Under the pieces are notes generated by a model, which did not search any database, was not told the origin of the DNA, and saw nothing but the letters and a program-made list of their open reading frames with translations. From NCBI RefSeq assembly GCF_003086295.3, contig NC_092052.1, positions 27,131,427 to 27,195,426 of the forward strand: a DNA stretch of 64,000 nucleotides, written 5' to 3'. Shown one piece after another: positions 57,606-64,000 of this stretch. The position numbers were made by a program, and so were the translations under genes. Source of the DNA: Arachis hypogaea (taxonomy: Eukaryota; Streptophyta; Magnoliopsida; Fabales; Fabaceae). How positions within the stretch are numbered: the stretch's first letter is position 1; the number at the start of each line of letters is the position of its first letter.

Positions 57606-58900
57606 TAAATTGGACGTAGCTACCTCGAATGCATAGAATCTAAATTAACTTTTTTTTTTATATATATATTTCGGATATTATGCTTTTGAGATGTGTAAAC
57701 ACATTTTAAATTCAGATTTTAGGATTTAAGATTTAGAGTTTTTTATAATTTAAAAGATAAGATTTAAAATTTAGAATTTAGAATTGTAGAAATGACAATA
57801 AAACTATAACCAGTGATGGTAATAGATGTCTAATGATGGAGGATGAAATTACCGTAGTGATTATTGGAAGAAAAAAAATAATAAAAGAATAATTTAAAAA
57901 AAATACAGATAAATAAGTTTGTTTGTTTATTAGCAAAAATTGATTAATAGGATGTTGGCTCTTTAATTGGTTTAGAGAAGAATGTTTAATTAGTTAATAC
58001 TAATTAATATTTGTTTAAATAAATTTTTAACTCTTCACTTTTTTTTAGAGTTTAGTGTTTAGAATTTAAATTTAAAATTTAATTAAGATTTAAGATATAA
58101 TATTTAAAATAAAAAATAATTTTAAAAAGATTAATTAAAATTAACTTGAAAAGTACTTAATTCCTACCTATGCTCATACATAACGTAAAAAGTGGTTGCA
58201 TGATATAAAACAGTACCTATCTATCCAATTAGTACCGACAATAATATTGCATCATTTTAACATTAATAATTTAAAAATATTTTTATTTTTAATAATATCA
58301 TTTTATATGATATTTTTTATTGTATATTTATATAAATTTATAGGAAAAAAACGTTATTAAAATAGGAGTAACAATATCTTTTTTTAATCATTTTTTCAAA
58401 TATTATGATAGATATTTACTATTTCTTTTGAATAAAATTTAATAAATAATATTAAATTACTTTGTTCGAAAGAAGAAACTAAAGTTCTTTAATTACTGAT
58501 TTATACTAAATTCAATTATTCCATTTTTAGGATTATTGGAAAATGGAACAAGTTTGTCTAAAAAAGATAAAAGTCACACGCAAAAAAAAGTTTGGTATGT
58601 AAATATATATATTATTAATTAATTTTAATATATATTATATATTTTGTCATGTATTTTATATGAATAATTAATTTAATAATTAATTTTTGTTGCACATGAT
58701 GAACAGAAAATAATAAACGTTTGGTACAATAAGAGATAAACTTGACCTTAATAATTCGAGACCAAGAAAGAACCAAAGTACCAAACTGCTCTGAAATATT
58801 CACAATAAAAGCAATTATTTATTAACAAAATATCAAGCTTTTGTTATATTATTTATTATATCCCTCAATAAAAAAATGAAAATAATAAATAATGAATGTA
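57606..58900. other. AT-rich intergenic stretch upstream of asparagine synthetase
   Basis: No coding signal. It has many short AT repeats and a MITE-like AATTAATTTTAATATATATTATA stretch near 58616-58690. The distal promoter of the gene may extend into its end. Confidence 0.5.
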
Positions 58901-59289
58901 AAATGACAAAAACAGTGGGTAACAACAACGAGCCACGTCCCACCACGTGGCACGATGATGAACGAAGAAGGCGGTGGTCCCCGGTCCTTTGGTTAGTGTT
59001 ACAGGACCACCCAGTTGCCGGTAACTAACCCACGAATATCAAAACTAAAAACGACGTCATTTCGGAGTGAGCATCATTCAATACGCATATGGTGGGTCCA
59101 AATCCTACATCATATTTTGCATATAAATATATGTGTTCTTACAAGCGCGGTGTATCAAACCACTCTGCACTCTACCTTGCATTGTGTTAATTATCTTCCA
59201 TTTTGATTTTTGAGAGCTTCAAATTAAACTTTCTCTTTCTCTTTCTCTTCTTCCTTCTTTTCTGTTTCTTAGTAGCTTTGATCATAAAA
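58900..59289 (+). promoter_or_regulatory. Promoter and 5' leader of the asparagine synthetase gene
   Basis: A G-box CCACGTGG (58943-58950) beside a second ACGTC core (58935-58939), and a bZIP-type GACGTCA (59053-59059). The TATA box TATAAATA (59122-59129) is about 160 bp before the ATG, so transcription probably starts near 59150. A CT-rich tract at 59229-59267 lies in the leader. In Arabidopsis, bZIP factors acting on G-box-like sites drive ASN1 in darkness and sugar starvation; that the same holds here is inference. Confidence 0.65.
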
Positions 59290-62200
59290 ATGTGTGGTAT
59301 TCTTGCTGTGCTTGGTTGCTCTGATGACTCTCAAGCCAAAAGGGTCCGCGTCCTTGAGCTTTCTCGCAGGCAATCATTCTTTTTTCTACATACATACTTT
59401 TTATATATGGTTTCTTAATTATGTGTTAATTAATTCCAAATATGCATATATACTTTTCCCTACTACTCATGAAACCAAAGTCTTAGCTTCTTCCCTTTTA
59501 TGAACTAATCAACCTCGTCGTTTACTATATATATATAGTTGAGAGTTACCAATAGTTGAATTTATGTGCTAATATTGAATTTCATATTAACAGTGTACAA
59601 TAATGGAATCGTTATACTATATTAGTGTATCAAAATATACTAACGTGATTATTAGTCTATTTTTATAAATTAAATATGAATAATAATAATCATAATAAAT
59701 TTGAGACTCATGAAGATGATAAATATATTGCACCATAATAAACGGTCATGGATTTAGTTTCCGAAATTAACAAAATATTTTTTTATAAATTATATATAAT
59801 AAAAAATATATTAAGAAAGAAAATTTGTATATCTACTCTCTCCCATATTCCTATTATATATAGTAAGAGAAAAACTCAAGGATCAACAATTTTAGTTTAT
59901 ATTGGCCATCACTTTTAGTTAGTAGTCCAATATCTTTAGTTCAAGAGTTTAACTCTATGTTTAATTTTTACTCTATATTTTTAAATATTATTGACTAATT
60001 ATTAGTTAAAAATAACAAATTATACTGATTCTATAGCATTAGTTATTTAGTTATATATATAACTGTAACTTTTTTTTGTATTGGAATAAGTCAAAATTAA
60101 AGTTTTATTTTGGATATTCTCATATTTAATTTATGTATATTGGCGGTGATATCAAAATTCTTTAAGAAAGTCTATCAAAGTTGAAATTCTTTTGCTTATA
60201 CGAGACAATATATTATATATCTACTAGAATTAATCATATTATCACGTATAGAGATAATAATGAAGTAGATGATGATATGTATGAATTTGGCACTTTTGAT
60301 TCCCGGAACTTTGTTCTAAGTATTTGGTTTTAAGTACAGACTGAATTGCTGATGATGATAGGTATAGCAGAAACTTTTGTTTGTTTCCATCATGTGCTAT
60401 ATCTTCTGTGACTGTGACTTTCATGTGTAGGCCGTGGCAAATTTTAATACCAAAATATACAAAAAATTATGTGAACATTACAGTGATATTAATATTGTTA
60501 TGAGGTGGATTGGATAGTGATATGAGAACTAATTATATATTGGACATTGAGTGACATAATACACTTGAATTCCTAGCTTTAACTTTCATGGTGGTGTCTA
60601 CTCAATCAAATATTTTAACGGAATATATGAGTTCATTATTGAGGAGTTGAAATTATATTTACACTTTATGTTGGGATTCCTTGTTTGTGTGTCAAATTAT
60701 AATAAGGACATAACATTAGTGGGCAACTACGAAAAATAACATGAAATATTGAAATTACTATATTCTAAGGTAGTCACCTATTATTAGGATAAACAAGTGG
60801 GCATGTTACATGTGGGGTCGAAATTGAAATTCAATAATTGGTAAAAAATTTGATGGGAAAAATCCAAAAAGGAATGACGATTGAGAAACATATAATTAAA
60901 AGTACTTACTAGTTATAACTGCTTAGCAACTATAAAGTTTAGAGAGATCCTTCTGATATTTTAAGAAAAGTGGAAATTTAAGTGCAGTCAACTTCATATA
61001 AAATTGATAACTGAGAGCCCTTAAATAAAAATTTAGTTAAATCATTTAATGGCTTTTAACTATCAACTTTACGTAAAGTTAACTACATCTGAATTTTCGC
61101 CTTTAAAAAATTTAAGTAAAATTGTTTACAAAATTAATTATTAAATAATAGATATCATTTTAAATAAAAGTTTATGACGAAAGTTTAATAATTATTTTTG
61201 GATCAAAAAAAGTATATTATAAAAATATTATTGGATCATCTACCTAAAAATATTATAAGATATTTTAATTTTGTGAAATAGTTTGGAGTTGAAGTAGACC
61301 TATTCAATCTGAATTCTAATAGTATAGAATTGCATAAAAAATTTGCTTATATGACTAAACATGTTTAAATATCTGTGTAATTTTGTTTTTGTTTACATGT
61401 AGTAAATAGAAATTAAAATAATAACGAACTTGCATATTAAGTATTAACTGAAATATGCTAGAAATAAATAGAAAGTAGAGTTGTGAATGATGATTGTTGA
61501 CGGTGACGTGAGTGAAACAGGTTGAAGCACCGTGGGCCAGACTGGAGTGGGCTCCACCAACATGGTGACTGTTACTTGGCTCATCAACGGTTAGCCATAG
61601 TTGATCCTGCTTCCGGTGATCAACCTCTCTTCAACGAAGACAAAACCGTTGTTGTCACGGTACCCTCCCTAACCCCACATACTACAATTATATCCATTAC
61701 TCTCTCTCTCTTTCTTTTTTTTTTTTTTCTTTTTTCCTGCTCTTTTTATTTGAATTTAGTTTTGATACATTTTGGATGTATTTTACACGTGTACTCACAT
61801 AACGCTAGGATAACAAAAATAATTATCTTTTATATTGACAGTATGAATAGTCATGTAAGATAATAGTTATAATTGTATGATTGTGTAAAATATTTTTTAC
61901 TGAATTCTTCTAATTTTAATAATATTAAATATAAAATTATTTATATATTTTATTTAAAATTTTAAATTAAAAAAAAAGATAATTTTAGAGTTTTTCACTT
62001 ACATAAACTAAAAAATCAACTAATTATCTCTATCTCCTAATTCAACATTATTTACATTTATCTCCTGCTTGTTTACTAATAAATCGCAGTGAGTGTATGC
62101 TTTTTAATTAATTGAAAGTAAATCGCAATATTTTTTGAAAATTAACATATTTCAAAAATTAAATCACATGCATTATGAAAAAAATTATTGAGAGATAATA

Positions 62201-64000
62201 CAAAAATCTAATACAGTAAAAAATTATTTCATTTTGTATTAGGTTTTTTATTTTATATTTTTAATTATTACTAAAAAAATTAAATAATTTTTAATATAAT
62301 AAATATATAATTATAGATGTTACATAAATAAAATTATAGATATAAATAAGAGGATTTGGGACCTGTTAGAGCAATTTCTTCTAAAGGAAGAAAAAAGAAA
62401 ATCATTTGGAGGAGTGAGACAAATATTTGAGTAGTGATGGCATGGTGAGAGATCATGAGTAACATAAGGTCAGGGTCCGAGGGAGACTAAAAAAATAATT
62501 ATCAAAATATTTATAGATAATTATAATATATTTTTTGCAGTAATTTAAGCACAGTAAATTGTGAAAAAACAACAGGTAAATGGAGAGATTTACAACCATG
62601 AAGAGCTGAGGAAGCAGCTGCCTAACCACAAGTTCAGAACTGGAAGTGACTGTGATGTCATTGCACACCTGGTTAGTCATCAAATTCTAGAACACATTTT
62701 CTTTTCATTAAGTAATTATATGATCATAAATTCATAATGCATATGTTATTACAGTATGAGGAACATGGAGAAAACTTTGTGGACATGCTTGATGGAATAT
62801 TTTCATTTGTTCTTCTTGATACTCGTGACAACAGCTTCATAGTCGCCAGGGATGCTATTGGTGTCACTTCCCTCTACATTGGTTGGGGATTAGATGGTAA
62901 ATCATTTATATTAACACTTCAATTTCTCTTATCAGTTTAACTTTTGAGAAAAATGGTTTCATGATATGATACTAAAGCTTCTATGACTTAAAGATTTAGA
63001 GTTCAATCCTTGTTAAATCGCAAGAGCTTTTTTGTGAGCTTGAAAGAGCATATTAGAGATATAACCATTCATTGGAAGATAGTCAATGCATTAAAATTAA
63101 ACTTTATTTTGGGATGTTTCAGGTTCTGTTTGGATATCATCAGAAATGAAAGGGTTGAATGATGATTGTGAGCATTTTGAGTGTTTTCCACCTGGTCATT
63201 TGTACTCAAGCAGAGAAAGAGCATTTAGAAGATGGTACAATCCTCCATGGTTCTCTGAGGCTATTCCTTCAGCTCCTTATGACCCTCTTGCTTTGAGGCA
63301 TGCCTTTGAGAAGGTAAACCACAAAAAAGTACTATTAGGTAGTGTTTTTGTGTACTTGATAGAAAACACACAATTGATTTTAGTTTTATTTCATTATGTT
63401 TGGTTTTGCTTTGTATCTTTCACTCAAATTTTTGGGAAACTAATATGGTGAATGTTATTACAGGCAGTCATAAAAAGATTGATGACTGATGTGCCTTTTG
63501 GTGTTCTGCTCTCTGGTGGTTTGGACTCTTCATTGGTTGCATCCATCACTTCTCGCTACCTCGCCACCACGAAGGCTGCCGAGCAATGGGGATCAAAATT
63601 GCACTCATTCTGCGTTGGCCTCGAGGTGGGATAAGACTTAGTTGTTGTTATAGTAACAATAGTCTATACTACTAGTTTTCTTAACAAAATCTTTAATGTT
63701 TTGTTAATCTTTCGTCGTATCCAATAGGGCTCACCGGATTTGAAGGCTGCAAAAGAAGTTGCAGACTATCTAGGAACTGTCCACCATGAATTTCATTTTA
63801 CTGTTCAGGTATATGCATGAAACAGGTTCTTTTAACACTTTTTAGATCATAATTTGTAGCCCAAGTGTTTGTAAAAATGTCATAGTTAGTAAGTAATTTA
63901 TATATGGCAAATGCAGGATGGCATAGATGCAATTGAAGATGTTATCTACCACATTGAAACATATGATGTAACTACAATTAGAGCAAGCACGCCAATGTTT
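59290..64000 (+). CDS. ASN: Asparagine synthetase (glutamine-hydrolysing), 5' part, exons 1-8
   Basis: Makes asparagine from aspartate, glutamine and ATP in the cytosol; a main nitrogen-transport step in legumes. Exons: 59290-59369, 61521-61659, 62576-62671, 62755-62896, 63123-63313, 63464-63625, 63728-63808 and 63917-64000 (cut by the window). They join in frame to 325 codons of the usual 580 or so. Cys2 after the initiator Met is the glutaminase nucleophile (MCGILAVLG). [44 protein letters not shown] and [16 protein letters not shown] complete the class II amidotransferase domain. SGGLDSSL in exon 6 is the ATP pyrophosphatase loop. No stop or missing motif, so it looks functional. All introns are GT-AG except the first, which has a GC donor. 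AS1 or AS2 type is not decided. Confidence 0.97.
59370..61520 (+). other. Intron 1 of asparagine synthetase (2151 bp, GC-AG)
   Basis: The exon 1 end reads CTCGCAG followed by GCAATC, and exon 2 begins after AAACAG. Only a GC donor at 59370 keeps the Arg-Leu-Lys-His frame that the family requires (AG from exon 1 plus G from exon 2 for Arg27). The intron is far longer than the other six visible introns (about 80-920 bp) and AT-rich, with no clear transposon found inside. Confidence 0.85.

Noticed and set aside
1..64000. tRNA or rRNA genes
   Set aside because: Only the tRNA-complementary primer sites of the retrotransposons were found; no full tRNA-like or rRNA sequence was seen.

Overview
This window is plant nuclear DNA, most likely from a legume and probably the peanut genus (Arachis); the genus is an inference from the style of the repeats and from the gene at the right edge, and no search was possible. 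It is AT-rich and intron-bearing. It holds one clearly functional gene, the 5' part of an asparagine synthetase gene (+ strand, ATG at 59290, eight exons visible, cut by the window end). It also holds one broken host-gene fragment, a methylthioribose kinase piece at about 3338-3790 on the minus strand. Almost everything else is transposable elements and their debris.

Layout. 1-3332: the 5' end of a minus-strand LTR retrotransposon (element E; LTR 1857-3332, tRNA-Asp-type primer site, gag-like ORF) that runs off the left edge and is inserted in the kinase fragment. 5764-9420: a decayed L1-type LINE. 9611-10093: a 242-bp tandem duplication. 10683-11227: a hAT-type MITE with an 8-bp target duplication. 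11824-17023: a minus-strand Ty1-copia element (C) with 5-bp target duplication AGCTT, carrying two different gag regions and no reverse transcriptase. 17024-23454: AT-rich intergenic DNA with MITE-like inverted repeats and microsatellites.

23455-57605 is a nest. A sequence of about 393 bp is tandemly duplicated. Copy 1 was entered by LTR element B (23819-41714, + strand, target duplication GATAC). B was later entered by LTR element A (27465-37346, minus strand, target duplication GCTCC, LTRs about 1% different and so young). Copy 2 was entered by a 15-kb CACTA (En/Spm-like) transposon (about 41934-57399) with GCGG-rich subterminal repeats, a TNPA-like gene on the minus strand and a TNP2-type transposase on the plus strand. 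The transposase was itself hit by a 713-bp hAT-type MITE (51621-52333, target duplication ATTGCAGG).

Elements A, B and E form one related group. All carry the same gag-like ORF ending in a conserved orphan domain. A, seen whole, has no protease, reverse transcriptase or integrase and so must be non-autonomous. A and B share non-coding signals: a hairpin about 15-20 nt before the polypurine tract and a second internal copy of that tract. A third signal, a GGTGGG/CCCACC hairpin after the ORF, is intact in A and B and decayed in E. CpG-rich palindrome arrays also recur in the group. This shared toolkit is the least explained feature of the window.

The asparagine synthetase promoter (about 58900-59289) has a G-box, a TGACG/GACGTC-type bZIP site, a TATA box and a pyrimidine-rich leader. 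Its first intron is about 2.15 kb and uses a GC donor.
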